From Mesorhizobium loti CJ3sym (lineage in GTDB: Bacteria; Pseudomonadota; Alphaproteobacteria; Rhizobiales; Rhizobiaceae), in NCBI RefSeq assembly GCF_000472785.1, contig NZ_KI421462.1, positions 152,298-216,297 on the forward strand: a stretch of DNA of 64,000 bases. Direction: 5' to 3'. Shown piece by piece: positions 46,581 to 56,644 of this stretch. The notes under the pieces were generated by a model. It ran no database searches. It was not told where the DNA came from and saw nothing but the letters and a program-made list of their open reading frames with translations. The translations under genes and the position numbers were made by a program. Numbering within the stretch: position 1 is the stretch's first letter; the number at the start of each line of letters is the position of its first letter.

Positions 46581-49500
46581 ATGGGTGTTCACGGCTATGA
46601 CATTTCCATGGTGAACCAACGCGGTAGCGGACCATCCACTGGGCTGACAGAAGGTGTCGGGCCGGCCGCCGGAAAAAAAGATATGAATAAGCTCGTGCCA
46701 TCAACCGGAGGATTGATCGGCATCAACCTGGATTCAGAAACGGCCGGACGACGGGCGATCGCCGGCTTCCTCCTTCAGATTCTGCGGAGCATCAAGCTTG
46801 GTCTGGACATGACCCTGACCCTGTCGCCGCTAGCCGACGGCACACAAATGGTCCTCCACCTTGAGCCAGCTGAGGGCAGCGATCATCAGGTCGTTGGCGG
46901 TGCGAGTGACATCGTCGAGCAGGTAAAGATGCGCGCCAGCCGTCGCAAATGGACAAGTGGTGAAATCGCGTCGAAAGTCTTTCCAGATCTGCTCAAGGCC
47001 GTGAAACTGGCTGCCGACCAGCAGTTTCGCTTCGTGACAAATAACGCTGAGGGCCTCGCGCCGCTCCAAGCGTATATCGCCTCCCGAGGTAAAAGCTCGG
47101 AGCGACAGCATCGCTGGGGCAACGCTCGTCTCACAACCATCGCGTTCGAACAGCGGTTGGCAGAGGCCGCCGGTCTTATCAAAGTCAATGCCGAGCTGCG
47201 ACACCTGCTCGACCGATTTGAGATCGAGATCATTGCCGCCGACGTTACTCAGGATGCAATCGACAAGGCCCTAACACCACTGCTGAGGAAAGACGAGGTC
47301 GCCAGTGACAAGCGTTTCCAGCTGCTTGGGCAGTTAATGACGCTCGCAACCGATGGCGCGAAGCTGACACCTGCGGAACTGCTCACCCTGATTAATCCGC
47401 AGGCCCATCGCCTGCTCGCTCATATTCAGTCCTTGCCAGCTCTTCTCGCCCGCCACGTAGACGAGGACGCCCAGTTGATTGGCTACGTGCCTTCTCAACA
47501 AGCTCGTCTAGCACTTCCCAAACTGGTCTCCAACTTTGCGATCCTCTCCGGTGAATCCGGACAGGGAAAAACCTGGACACTCGCCCAACTCGCGTTCGAC
47601 CAGATCGCGCGTGGCGAACTCGCCATTGTGATGCGTTCGCCCACCAAGATTGAAGACGTTGTCAACTGTATCAGCGAACGGATTTGGCAACCGGCGCATC
47701 CGGACCGCGGGACGATCGCGGTCGTCGCAAAGGTTCTAGGGGACGCGTTTCGCGACGAAAACGGTAACTGGCTAACCGTCTACATTGACGATGTTCAGGA
47801 TCGCGAGTTCGCGCAGAGGCTGGCTCGATCGAAGTGGGATGAATACGGCGTCCGCATCGTAGTCTCCGCACAGCCGCGCATCACAAACGTGATCCGGTCG
47901 ATCCGTGAGGGAGTCCAGATCATCGAAATCGGCAATTTTCGCAGTGCGGATCTACACCGCTTTTTGAGGCACCACGACCTTGCAGAAGCGTTGGAGACGA
48001 TGCCGGACGACGTCTTCGAGTTGCTCCTGAAGCCGGTCCACGCGAGCATCTTCGTGCAGCTACCAAAACGAGCATCCTGGGCCGGCGTTTCTGAATATGA
48101 ACTCTTCAGCGCCTACTGGGAGTATGCAAGTCTGCGAGCACGTGAGCAGTCTGATCATCCAACCGACAAATATGCGTTGCGGTCGCTCGCTGCTCGGCTT
48201 CTAACCGGAAAGGGCTACTATCCTTGGCGCGTCACTGACCTCCATGCGGTGAACCTCGACGATCACGCGGTACTGAGGCTTGAACAGGTTGGGCTGCTTC
48301 GCCGGCCAGTGCCCGATCGCTTCCTGTTTGCTGCAGACCGGATGCTGAACTGGGCGATCGCGGAGTCGTTGGCGGACAATATTCAGGAGGACGAGCTTTC
48401 AGCCGAGCAAGCTGAAGCGCTTTTCGCCTCCATCGACGGGCTCCAGACAAAGAAGAAAGAACCGATTGGATCGCGTCTCGGCTATGTCTATTTCGACGCG
48501 CTTTGGCTGCTCGCGCGTCAATCTGAGCCCGAATTCGTTGCCGACCTCATCCAGGAACATGTCGCACGGCTTCCTGAGGATACCCACTCAGAAGACCAAT
48601 GGCGGAACGGCTACGGCAGTCTCGGAGGTGCGATACTATCCGCGCTGGAGGTTCTTACGCTTGGTACGTTTGACGAGCGGGACTTGGGCATTTTACGCAA
48701 CGTCCCGCACGCCCTCGCGGCCGTTGCGGCATCCGACCCTGGGCCGGTTGGCGACCTGATCGCCCGCCAGGTCGCGTCTCCAAATGAGGTGGCGGTGGAC
48801 ATAGGGCTGCGTGCAGCCTGCTTGGTGCAAGCGCCAGCCGCGCTGACCGCCATTTGGGATGAGCATCTCAAACGCGCTCTCGCCTATGAGCAGGCGAGGT
48901 TAGCTTCGGACGTCGACACCCGCTCGCAGGCAATCTTCGCGCAGCAATTGAGCTCGGAGGCGCTTCACGTAGCCATAAGCGCGAACCCAGGTTGGCTAGA
49001 CCCCAAGCTTGCTACCGAGACCAACGAGATCGCGGTCAGTCAACTGCTCTGGATGCTCAAGGATGAGAAGACAGTCGATAGCGACCTCGCCGCCGAAATT
49101 TGGGAGAGGCACCGTGAACGTATCGTGGCGCTTATGCCAACTCCCAGCGCCGCGCTTATCGAAGCGATCGGTCATTTTCAAGAAGCGTCACTCCTTCCGA
49201 TGCTGGATGCCGCCCCGAGCTCAGGAGAGTGGACGCATGCTCGCGTCTTACGAAGCCGCGCCCGTGTTGCACCGCACGAGGCAATTCGCCAGATCGCGGA
49301 AGGCACCGACAGCTACGGATGGGGGGCGGCGAACTGGTGGTTTGACGAACTGGCGGCGGTGGATCCCGATGGTCTTGCGGCCGCAATTCGCGCACGCGCC
49401 CACGCCGGTGACGACCCGCTCACGGATACCGTCTTGTACTATGGCTTCAATCCCGAGGCGATGGATGCGCGGACCCTTGATGAGGTGCTCGACGCCTTCG

Positions 49501-51236
49501 CCGAAAAGCTCCGCGTGTTTAGTGAAAGCAATGCGAACACCGATGCTCATGAAGGGCGCCTGCACCACCCCTTGAATTTCCTGCCGCGCCTTAGCGAGCG
49601 CTGGCAGTTTGAAGCCCTGCGCAGGCGCTCAGGTACAAAGCTGGAGAAGGAGCTTGTGCAGTTCGCCGCCGCACGGCGGGGCCGTATCTCGATGACTCGC
49701 GATAACACGGGCAATGAGTGTGAGCGTATCCTCGCAATGATCGGTGGGTCCGGTTATGACGATCTGGTCCTTGCTGAACTCAGTCGACCAAACGTCTTTG
49801 GTCGCCAGGACGGGTTCATCGCCGCGCGCTGGACAAACGATGACCGGGTCGCGGCGGCGCTCGCAAAGTCGCCCGGTGATCCTGAGAATCAGACCTTTGA
49901 TCAGGTCGTGCGGATGGAAGCACTGGCCGTGCACTGTTGCGACGAGCAGCTCGAAGCGATGGTTCGTGCCGGCACCCCGATTTACGTCAACGCAGTGGGG
50001 ATGCGCTGTTCGATCGATCGCGACATGTCGGGCTTGCGTACTCGCATTGCTGATCTGCTAGCATCGGGCGACATCGAGTCACTCGACATAGCGGCTGCTC
50101 TCACCGGCTTCCTCGGGGGGGCCGAGGAGGCGCAGCCTCTGGTGGCAATCTATCTGGCGCCAGCGACAAAGCAGCAGACTCGGCACCGGACTCTGGCTTC
50201 GTTCCGCGCGCTTCACTTTTACACCCCTGAGCTACTCCCTATCGCTCGAGACATGATTGCGGAACGGATCGACGACGAGGCCCAGTTCGTAGCAACGTAT
50301 TTGGCCGAGGTCGGCGACGATGGCGCGAGACAGGCCGTGATCGATTGGTTGTCGAGCCAAGACCTCGGTAGCGCTTCCGCGTCGCGAAGGAGGTATCTGA
50401 CGGCACTCGTCGAACATCCCAGCGGCAAAGCGGCAGTGGTGGAGTACCTTCAACGATCCCGCGCGAATGGTCATCTCGTGGTGGATGGCGGTCAGCTGCG
50501 GCTGCTTGCCGAGGCCGGCGACGGCTGGGCCCAAGAACAGTTGGTGCGCGCGAGCTATCGCTATTCTGGTTTCGACCGAGGGAATGTAATCGCGGCGATC
50601 GACTATCTGCGGAAAGAAGAACCTGACGAGGCCTACTTCGCTGCACAGCGCCTGCTCAGTCGCCATGCGGTCGCCGTAGCGGGCGACCTCATGCTTGAAA
50701 TTAATCCCGATCGGGCCGGCCCCGAGTTGATCGAGCGTTATCGGCATGCAAAACCGTCGCTGCGCCTCCAGCTCGAGCGCAGACTGCGTGCGCACTTGGG
50801 AGGCAATGTTTTGGCGGCGTTGGTGACGCCTCTCGCGAGCGCCTTGCCGGCGGCCGACCGCAAAACAGCCGCACAGTTAGCGGCTGTGGTTCCCCCTGGC
50901 GAAGCTCTGCCCTGGCTTGACCGACTGGCGAGAGACTCGTCGCCCGCTGTGCAGCAAGCCGCCCGAATGGCGCTTCGTCAACGTCGCCTCGAGACGACAG
51001 CGATGGCTCACCGTGATCTTCTGCTTTCGTCCCCCAAGCCCCTTCAGTGGGCCAGGCTTTTGACCATACTTGAACTTGTCGATCCTTTCTATCTCTGGGC
51101 TCGTGACGATCCCGCAAATCTGAGCGAAGTCTTCGACGCGCTTCCATTCGAATTCCTCCACGAGGGACGCCAACTTGGAAAGAAGCAGCTGAAGCGCCGA
51201 GAAGACGCAGCCGCGAAAGCTGACAAGGATCATTGA
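46581..51236 (+). CDS. Large nuclease-STAND NTPase (Avs-like candidate)
   Basis: The 1551-residue protein has three parts. The N-terminal 200 residues contain a Cap4/PD-(D/E)XK-type nuclease pattern (LEPAEGSDHQV, DIVEQVKMR with Q114-x-K116, KWTSGEIASKVF, FRFVTNN). A STAND NTPase follows with Walker A LSGESGQGKTWTLA (about 325-338) and Walker B LTVYIDDVQDREFA (about 396). About 1000 C-terminal residues are alpha-helical repeats. This is the layout of antiviral STAND (Avs) proteins, which bind a phage protein through the repeat region, oligomerise and activate the nuclease. Start 46581 or the ATG at 46683 (MNKLVPSTGG). Divergent from the HEPN-like gene. Confidence 0.82.
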   Translation: MGVHGYDISMVNQRGSGPSTGLTEGVGPAAGKKDMNKLVPSTGGLIGINLDSETAGRRAIAGFLLQILRSIKLGLDMTLTLSPLADGTQMVLHLEPAEGSDHQVVGGASDIVEQVKMRASRRKWTSGEIASKVFPDLLKAVKLAADQQFRFVTNNAEGLAPLQAYIASRGKSSERQHRWGNARLTTIAFEQRLAEAAGLIKVNAELRHLLDRFEIEIIAADVTQDAIDKALTPLLRKDEVASDKRFQLLGQLMTLATDGAKLTPAELLTLINPQAHRLLAHIQSLPALLARHVDEDAQLIGYVPSQQARLALPKLVSNFAILSGESGQGKTWTLAQLAFDQIARGELAIVMRSPTKIEDVVNCISERIWQPAHPDRGTIAVVAKVLGDAFRDENGNWLTVYIDDVQDREFAQRLARSKWDEYGVRIVVSAQPRITNVIRSIREGVQIIEIGNFRSADLHRFLRHHDLAEALETMPDDVFELLLKPVHASIFVQLPKRASWAGVSEYELFSAYWEYASLRAREQSDHPTDKYALRSLAARLLTGKGYYPWRVTDLHAVNLDDHAVLRLEQVGLLRRPVPDRFLFAADRMLNWAIAESLADNIQEDELSAEQAEALFASIDGLQTKKKEPIGSRLGYVYFDALWLLARQSEPEFVADLIQEHVARLPEDTHSEDQWRNGYGSLGGAILSALEVLTLGTFDERDLGILRNVPHALAAVAASDPGPVGDLIARQVASPNEVAVDIGLRAACLVQAPAALTAIWDEHLKRALAYEQARLASDVDTRSQAIFAQQLSSEALHVAISANPGWLDPKLATETNEIAVSQLLWMLKDEKTVDSDLAAEIWERHRERIVALMPTPSAALIEAIGHFQEASLLPMLDAAPSSGEWTHARVLRSRARVAPHEAIRQIAEGTDSYGWGAANWWFDELAAVDPDGLAAAIRARAHAGDDPLTDTVLYYGFNPEAMDARTLDEVLDAFAEKLRVFSESNANTDAHEGRLHHPLNFLPRLSERWQFEALRRRSGTKLEKELVQFAAARRGRISMTRDNTGNECERILAMIGGSGYDDLVLAELSRPNVFGRQDGFIAARWTNDDRVAAALAKSPGDPENQTFDQVVRMEALAVHCCDEQLEAMVRAGTPIYVNAVGMRCSIDRDMSGLRTRIADLLASGDIESLDIAAALTGFLGGAEEAQPLVAIYLAPATKQQTRHRTLASFRALHFYTPELLPIARDMIAERIDDEAQFVATYLAEVGDDGARQAVIDWLSSQDLGSASASRRRYLTALVEHPSGKAAVVEYLQRSRANGHLVVDGGQLRLLAEAGDGWAQEQLVRASYRYSGFDRGNVIAAIDYLRKEEPDEAYFAAQRLLSRHAVAVAGDLMLEINPDRAGPELIERYRHAKPSLRLQLERRLRAHLGGNVLAALVTPLASALPAADRKTAAQLAAVVPPGEALPWLDRLARDSSPAVQQAARMALRQRRLETTAMAHRDLLLSSPKPLQWARLLTILELVDPFYLWARDDPANLSEVFDALPFEFLHEGRQLGKKQLKRREDAAAKADKDH

Positions 51237-51459
51237 GATTTCCGGAACTGCGATGACCCAGTTCTGTGTCGCAAGGCCGCAGGGATGGGCTAAGACCACC
51301 GGCCGCCTTGAATCAAAAAGGGGCAGACGGCCATTTGGGCAGCCAATTCGAAATTAGAGCCTAGCGCACCCTCGAAGTAGTTGATCCGCAAGGGAATTAG
51401 TGCAGTTTTGGCAGATTGATTTGATCCGGCCTAAGACATCGAAGACGGGGTGCGGGATT

Positions 51460-53676
51460 ATGAGCTACGACCTCAGTGCACTTGGTTGGAAGGCATTCCA
51501 GGACTTAGCTGCTGCCGTAGCCGCGGAGATATTGAAGCGGCCCGTACAAACGTTTCTCGGATCGAATGACGGCGGACGCGACGCCGCGTTCTTAGGGCGC
51601 TGGGAAGACTCGGACGGTGCCACCTCCAAGTCAACAATCCAATGCAAGTTTCTTGGAAAGCCGGGAGCAAACCTAGCTCTGTCCGATTTAAAAGACGAAC
51701 TGCCCAAAGCGGAAAAGCTTGCGGCTGATGGCCTCGCGGAAGACTACATCATCCTGACCAACGCCGGCGTTTCCGGTGATGCCGACGCTCAGATCTGCGC
51801 GGCATTTGAAGGTGCGGGCGTCAAGAGATGCCGCACATTCGGCGGAACATGGATTATCCAGCAGCTGACCGAGAACCCCAAGCTGCGCATGCTGGTGCCC
51901 CGCGTCTACGGCATCGGCGACTTGTCCCACATCATAACCGGTCATGGTTACAAGCAGGCCAAGGCCATTCTGGAATCGATGGGGTCCGACCTCAGCTGCT
52001 TCGTGCCGACGGACGCCTACCGGTCGGCAGTGAAAGCATTGCAGGAACACGGCTTTGTAATTCTATTGGGCGACCCCGCCTCCGGCAAATCCACGATCGC
52101 GGCAATTTTGGCGCTCGGCGCCATCGATGACGGCTGCCTGGGCGCCTTGAAGATCAACTCACCGGATCAGCTTAACCTGTGGCACCCGGGGGAGAGGCAG
52201 TTCCTCTGGGTCGACGATGCGTTTGGTCCCAATCACTTCGACGCTTCTCGGATGAGCCGCTGGAATGCCGAACTTGGTACCCTGCGCGCCGCTGTCGAAG
52301 GTGGCGCGCGTATCGTCTTCACCTCCCGCAACTACATCTGGGAGGCCGCCAAACCCCACTTGAAAACAAGTTCCTTCTCTCTGCTCAAGGAAAGCCAAGT
52401 GGTTGTCAACGTCCATGCGCTCTCCGACGAGGAGCGAGCTCAGATGCTGTACAATCACGTTCGCCGCGCCCAGCCCCAGCAGATACGCCATCGCCTGAAG
52501 CCATTCCTCCCCGCCATCGCCGTCAGCAAAGCGTTTTTGCCGGAAACTGCTCGCCGGCTTGGCGATCCGCTCTTCACCAAGAACCTCATCATCGGCGAGG
52601 AACGTCTAACGCGCCTAGTGGAGCACCCGGTTGAGTTCCTGACCGAGGTGCTGGCGCAGCTGGACGACGCGTCCCGCGCCGCAGTCGCCCTCATCTTCCT
52701 GAATTCGCAAGCCGGAGTACCCTCCCCTATCACCGCGAGTCCAGCTCTCGAAATGGTCACTCGTCTCGTGGGCGTAAAGCCCGCCGATCTGGCTCGTGCG
52801 ATGCAGCATCTCAACGACAGTTTGACCCGACTAATATCGGAGGATGATGGCAACCGGTGGGTGTTCCGCCATCCAACGATTACCGACGCCTTCGCCACCC
52901 TCGTCGCAGCCTCGCCCGAACTGGTAGAGCTTTATGCTCACGGCGCTAAACTCGACCGCCTGCTCGGTGAAGTCGCGTGTAATTCAAAGGCAGCAGAAGA
53001 CGGGCGGATCCGGGTCCCTCCCGCTCTCTACCCGGGGCTCATCGAGCGGCTGAAGGCCAGCCCTTTGGATGAATCGTTGAAGTCTTTCCTAGGCGCACGC
53101 TGTGAAAGAGCCTTTCTCGCCATGGTACTGGAGGCCCGGCCAGACATTTTGGAGTGGGCCGCACGGGCGCCTGCGAGCGGTCAGGCGCTTGGCGGAAAAC
53201 TCCTGATCGCCGCCCTGGCGTCGTGGGGCCTTCTGCCGGAAGAAGTGCGCCAGAAAATGGTGGCGGACATCCGCGAGCAATCGATCACTTGGCTGGACGC
53301 CAAGCCGCTGACGGACACATTGCTCCGACAGATATTCAAGGATGCTGAGTTCGCCGACTACGCCGAGGCGTTTCGTAAGGAATGGCTCTCAGACATTCCC
53401 AGCGTATTCGGTGAATTTAGTCGATTTTCCTCCGAGGACGCGCCGGGCATGTACAAGGAATTCAAGGAAAATCTGAAGGTCGCGCAGGCCTACTTTGAGC
53501 TGAAAAGCGACGACTCTTTTGACGAACTTTACGCCGAGATCGACGTCCACATCGAAGAACTTGAGTCCCTACAATCGGCTCCTGATAGCTCGGCCTGGAG
53601 CCCCACCTCGATGGAGAAATCGGCAGTACTGCCCTCTGACGGACCTGGCTTAATTTTCCACGACGTCGACGGCTAG
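51460..53676 (+). CDS. Mrr-like nuclease fused to STAND (nSTAND3-type) NTPase
   Basis: The 738-residue protein begins with a restriction-like nuclease domain: E23 in AAAVAAEIL, D41 in GSNDGGRDAAF, and Q61-C-K63. The NTPase has Walker A VILLGDPASGKSTIAAI (about 198-214), Walker B RQFLWVDDAFG (about 248) and ARIVFTSRNYIW sensor-like sequence. The C-terminus is helical. The ATG at 51460 (MSYDLSALGWKAFQ) was preferred to the one at 51400 because the nuclease fold begins there. It is a second STAND-type candidate 223 bp after the first, with a different nuclease, so probably an independent system. Confidence 0.82.
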   Translation: MSYDLSALGWKAFQDLAAAVAAEILKRPVQTFLGSNDGGRDAAFLGRWEDSDGATSKSTIQCKFLGKPGANLALSDLKDELPKAEKLAADGLAEDYIILTNAGVSGDADAQICAAFEGAGVKRCRTFGGTWIIQQLTENPKLRMLVPRVYGIGDLSHIITGHGYKQAKAILESMGSDLSCFVPTDAYRSAVKALQEHGFVILLGDPASGKSTIAAILALGAIDDGCLGALKINSPDQLNLWHPGERQFLWVDDAFGPNHFDASRMSRWNAELGTLRAAVEGGARIVFTSRNYIWEAAKPHLKTSSFSLLKESQVVVNVHALSDEERAQMLYNHVRRAQPQQIRHRLKPFLPAIAVSKAFLPETARRLGDPLFTKNLIIGEERLTRLVEHPVEFLTEVLAQLDDASRAAVALIFLNSQAGVPSPITASPALEMVTRLVGVKPADLARAMQHLNDSLTRLISEDDGNRWVFRHPTITDAFATLVAASPELVELYAHGAKLDRLLGEVACNSKAAEDGRIRVPPALYPGLIERLKASPLDESLKSFLGARCERAFLAMVLEARPDILEWAARAPASGQALGGKLLIAALASWGLLPEEVRQKMVADIREQSITWLDAKPLTDTLLRQIFKDAEFADYAEAFRKEWLSDIPSVFGEFSRFSSEDAPGMYKEFKENLKVAQAYFELKSDDSFDELYAEIDVHIEELESLQSAPDSSAWSPTSMEKSAVLPSDGPGLIFHDVDG

Positions 53677-53883
53677 GCGGTCAGTTTTCCGGATCGGGTT
53701 TCGCAGGACCCGTGATCGCAATCGAGCGTATTGGTAACGATGCGTTGCCTTCTGGTTAAGGAGCATTCGTCAATGTCCGACGACTGTGGCAATGGCTGAG
53801 CGGCGATCAATGCTCACGCAGCAGGCATCTACCGCCAAGCCGCATTTCCTTGACGATCTAGCACGGGAAGAATGGGTTAGCCG

Positions 53884-54942
53884 TCAATTTTCAGAACTGG
53901 TCCGCCGTAAAATATCGTCGGTACTGACATTCCACAATTGAGCTTTCGAGAGGATGAGCCGGCGAGCCAAACTTTCAACGTTGAAAACCTCATACGGGCC
54001 AAGGAATTCAGAGGAATCGCTGAATCCATGTGCCGTCATGAAATTTCGAATGAAGCTACTGATGTGGAGTGCGTCGGGGATTGTCAATTCGACATCACGA
54101 ACAACTTGACCGTCGCTATACGGAGCCGGCGCCCCAAGCGTTGGCTTGATCCTATCTTCCGACCTGGATATCTCGCCCCTCACGATCCAATTCACCTTTT
54201 GGTCAACGTCTATCCCCGCCTCCTGGAGTCTATCCAAAATATCTTTCAACACGGCAGGGTTCCACTCGCCCGCCAGAAACCGCGCTTTAGCTGCGCTAGA
54301 CTTCACTTGGAGTTTGATCTCTTCAATCGCTGAGAAGGCAAGATTGATTGCTATCGAGGTGTTTACGTGAGCTGAGTGGAGCTGGGAGCGCTTGTCGAAG
54401 ATCTGGCCATACCTAGGGTGGGTTGACCACCATGTGATGCTCTCCGTTTCGAAGCTTCGCGATAGTTTGTGGATCGCATACACCAGACGTCTGTCCTGCC
54501 ACGCAGTTGCAGCCAGCGCCACTGCAAGCGGGAAGTCGGGATCATGGCTGAATTGCTCAAAGAAACCATGACTCCGAAACACATCGCAGAAAACGCCTGT
54601 TTGTTCAGATGGATCGTCAGGCAGTTCAAAACCTCGGCGGAATGGGGCGTCTTGCTTGTAATTTCCTTCGATAACGTCGTTCGCCGCACGAACCAGCCCA
54701 ATGATGTTGTTGGCCGTCGTCTCGTCCGAATCGATGACCATTAGTTGGCCGGCTATAGAGCCGGTCGGCCGCATAGTGAGCGCGTCAGGATGCGAGATTT
54801 CCGTCACCCCATTTTTGTAGAACCAAAATCGTTCTGACGGGTCGGCAATAAAGCGAATTTTCCAGCCCGCAGCCGAGCACATAAAATCGACTGCCTCAAC
54901 GTGAGTGGGATTGAATATGAGGAAAGTGCAGTACGACGTCAT
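53884..54942 (-). CDS. Hypothetical protein in defence block
   Basis: The 352-residue soluble protein (MTSYCTFLIFNPTHVEAVDF...) contains a mid-region rich in helices (AIHKLSRSFETESITWW, AINLAFSAIEEIKLQVKSS). I recognise no family or catalytic motif. It is convergent with the Mrr-STAND gene and downstream of the acetyltransferase gene by 93 bp on the same strand. Confidence 0.7.
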   Translation of the reverse strand: MTSYCTFLIFNPTHVEAVDFMCSAAGWKIRFIADPSERFWFYKNGVTEISHPDALTMRPTGSIAGQLMVIDSDETTANNIIGLVRAANDVIEGNYKQDAPFRRGFELPDDPSEQTGVFCDVFRSHGFFEQFSHDPDFPLAVALAATAWQDRRLVYAIHKLSRSFETESITWWSTHPRYGQIFDKRSQLHSAHVNTSIAINLAFSAIEEIKLQVKSSAAKARFLAGEWNPAVLKDILDRLQEAGIDVDQKVNWIVRGEISRSEDRIKPTLGAPAPYSDGQVVRDVELTIPDALHISSFIRNFMTAHGFSDSSEFLGPYEVFNVESLARRLILSKAQLWNVSTDDILRRTSSEN

Positions 54943-55035
54943 CCTATTCCTACTCAGTGAAGCCGGGCAAATTCTTCAAACGGACTATGATGAGACGTCC
55001 GGCAGGATCCTTCCTCGCGCATCTCTCGCAGAAGG

Positions 55036-55545
55036 TCATGCCCCTTGACGAGGAACGAACGTCCAGAGCGAGAGTGTACCCCTCTTGCCTTGCCATTCCC
55101 GCCCCGCCCTAGTGAATCCGGACCGCTCAAGATTGTTTCTCATGGTGTTGCTGTCGGTCGTGGCATAGGCAGGCTCGCGGAGCTCTTTGAGGATAGCCTC
55201 GACGAGGCCGCCGGAGAGCCGTTTGCCCTGCATCTCTTTGGCGATCACAACATATCCCAACTCCGGCGCAGTTTCGTAGCCTGCGATCGGAGCCGCCGCT
55301 GCGGCGAACGTATTTACCCGGTATCCGGAGTGGGGGTTTTTTAGCGTGGCGACGCCGACGATGCGGTCAGTCGCCTTGACGCGGAGTAGCGCCAGCGTCC
55401 GTGTCCGCCCCAGTCGCGCACCAATTTGATCCGGGGTGCCTTTGACGGCGCCACCCTTAATCACGAGTTGGGTCAGCGACAGTCGGGCCTCCGAGTTGAG
55501 ATCGCGGAAGACGCCGCACCACAGGTAAGTCTCGTTTTCGTCCAT
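55036..55545 (-). CDS. GNAT-like acetyltransferase
   Basis: The 169-residue protein has a GNAT motif A region (LGYVVIAKEMQGKRLSGGLVEAIL; the acetyl-CoA pyrophosphate loop QGKRLSGG departs slightly from Q/RxxGxG/A) and motif B-like TDSNTMRNNLERSGFTRAG. The substrate is unknown. It starts the minus-strand pair with the 352-residue hypothetical gene. Confidence 0.75.
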   Translation of the reverse strand: MDENETYLWCGVFRDLNSEARLSLTQLVIKGGAVKGTPDQIGARLGRTRTLALLRVKATDRIVGVATLKNPHSGYRVNTFAAAAAPIAGYETAPELGYVVIAKEMQGKRLSGGLVEAILKELREPAYATTDSNTMRNNLERSGFTRAGREWQGKRGTLSLWTFVPRQGA

Positions 55546-55580
55546 AAAGAACGCTCGGCGAGTAAGAGGGTAATCCAGCC

Positions 55581-55905
55581 CTATGTTGGGCCCTCAATGG
55601 GCTTTGGCTGGTAGTAGATAGCATCGAGCATAGCAACACGGACATCCCACATCTCCATTTCCCATGTCGTGGGGCGCGGGGTCTTGTACCAAGGTGCCTG
55701 TTGGATGGGGTCGATCACCCGCTCCCAGTAGTTCTTCAACCCGATGGTGGTGGGCGCAGACGAGAGGGAGTAGCGAGACCTGCCGTGTTGCCACCGTTCA
55801 CGCAGACGAAGAGGTCGGGGCGTTTCACTGCGAGGAGCCGGGTGGCCGCCAAGACGCGCGGTACGCGGGATTGCGAGAATGCAGCGGTGAATGCTGCACA
55901 CATTT
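55581..55905 (-). pseudogene. Frameshifted fragment of an unidentified protein
   Basis: Two adjoining minus-strand frames read as one protein. RVPRVLAATRLLAVKRPDL, FVCVNGGNTAGLA comes in the first (to about 55780). TTIGLKNYWERVIDPIQQAP and WEMEMWDVRVAMLDAIYYQP comes in the second (ending at 55581). A single frameshift near 55780 separates them and the N-terminus is missing. I recognise no family; the well-formed wording indicates a once-functional gene. Confidence 0.6.
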
Positions 55906-55946
55906 CGGACACGCAACTGCCGGCGGTTGCTACGCGCCCCGGACAG

Positions 55947-56642
55947 TCAATCCTCGATCTCTGGGTGGGCGTTTCGATGGTTGGAAGAAAACCCCGGCAC
56001 GATGTCGCCGGCCAGCAGCTTCTCCTTCGACAGCAGGCCTGCATCCTCCAGTGCCTCGAATTCGGGCAGCTGGCGCAGCGTGTCGAGCCCGAACTGCGAC
56101 AGGAAAGTCTTCGTCGTTACATAGGTGTATGGCGCGCCCGGCTGCGGCGAGCGCGGCCCCGAGGCGATGAGGTCCTGCCCCCGCAGCACGCCGATCAGGT
56201 CGCGCGACACCTCCTTGCCGAAAAAGCTAGACAGCTCGCCGCGCGTGATCGGCTGGAAATAGGCAATGCACATCAAAACCAGTGCCTCCGCCTGCGACAG
56301 TTCTTTTGCCCCCTCGCCCGCTGCCGTGCCGAAGGCGGCGCGGATGGCGTCGCCAAAAATTTTCTTGGTCCGGTGCTGCCAGCCGCCAGCGACCGCGACC
56401 AGTTCATAGGGGCGGCCGGCGAGCTCGGCGCGGATGTCGTCGATGACCAGCTCGATATTGCAATTCCTTCCCACCACCCGCGCGAGGACACTGCGTGTCA
56501 CTGGTTCATTTGCCGCAAAGATCACCGCCTCCACCCGGCCCATCCACTCACGCCAGCGCAGTTCTGGCGGCAGGTGATCGAGCTCGGTGTCAAGCAGCGC
56601 CGGCTGATCGTTCGACTTGCGGCGGGCAGAGGCTTCGCTCAT
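55947..56642 (-). CDS. scpB: ScpB-family segregation/condensation protein (accessory copy)
   Basis: The 231-residue protein has the two winged-helix domains of ScpB: VEAVIFAANEPVTRSVLARVVG, ELVAVAGGWQHRTKKIFGD, SQAEALVLMCIAYFQPITRGEL and VLRGQDLIASGPRSPQPGAPYTYVTT. It starts two bases after the DUF1403 stop. ScpB acts with SMC and ScpA on chromosome structure; neither is adjacent here. Rhizobial plasmids and islands often carry this ScpB-DUF1403 pair as accessory genes, presumably for maintenance of the element. Confidence 0.9.
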   Translation of the reverse strand: MSEASARRKSNDQPALLDTELDHLPPELRWREWMGRVEAVIFAANEPVTRSVLARVVGRNCNIELVIDDIRAELAGRPYELVAVAGGWQHRTKKIFGDAIRAAFGTAAGEGAKELSQAEALVLMCIAYFQPITRGELSSFFGKEVSRDLIGVLRGQDLIASGPRSPQPGAPYTYVTTKTFLSQFGLDTLRQLPEFEALEDAGLLSKEKLLAGDIVPGFSSNHRNAHPEIED

Positions 56643-56644
56643 CG

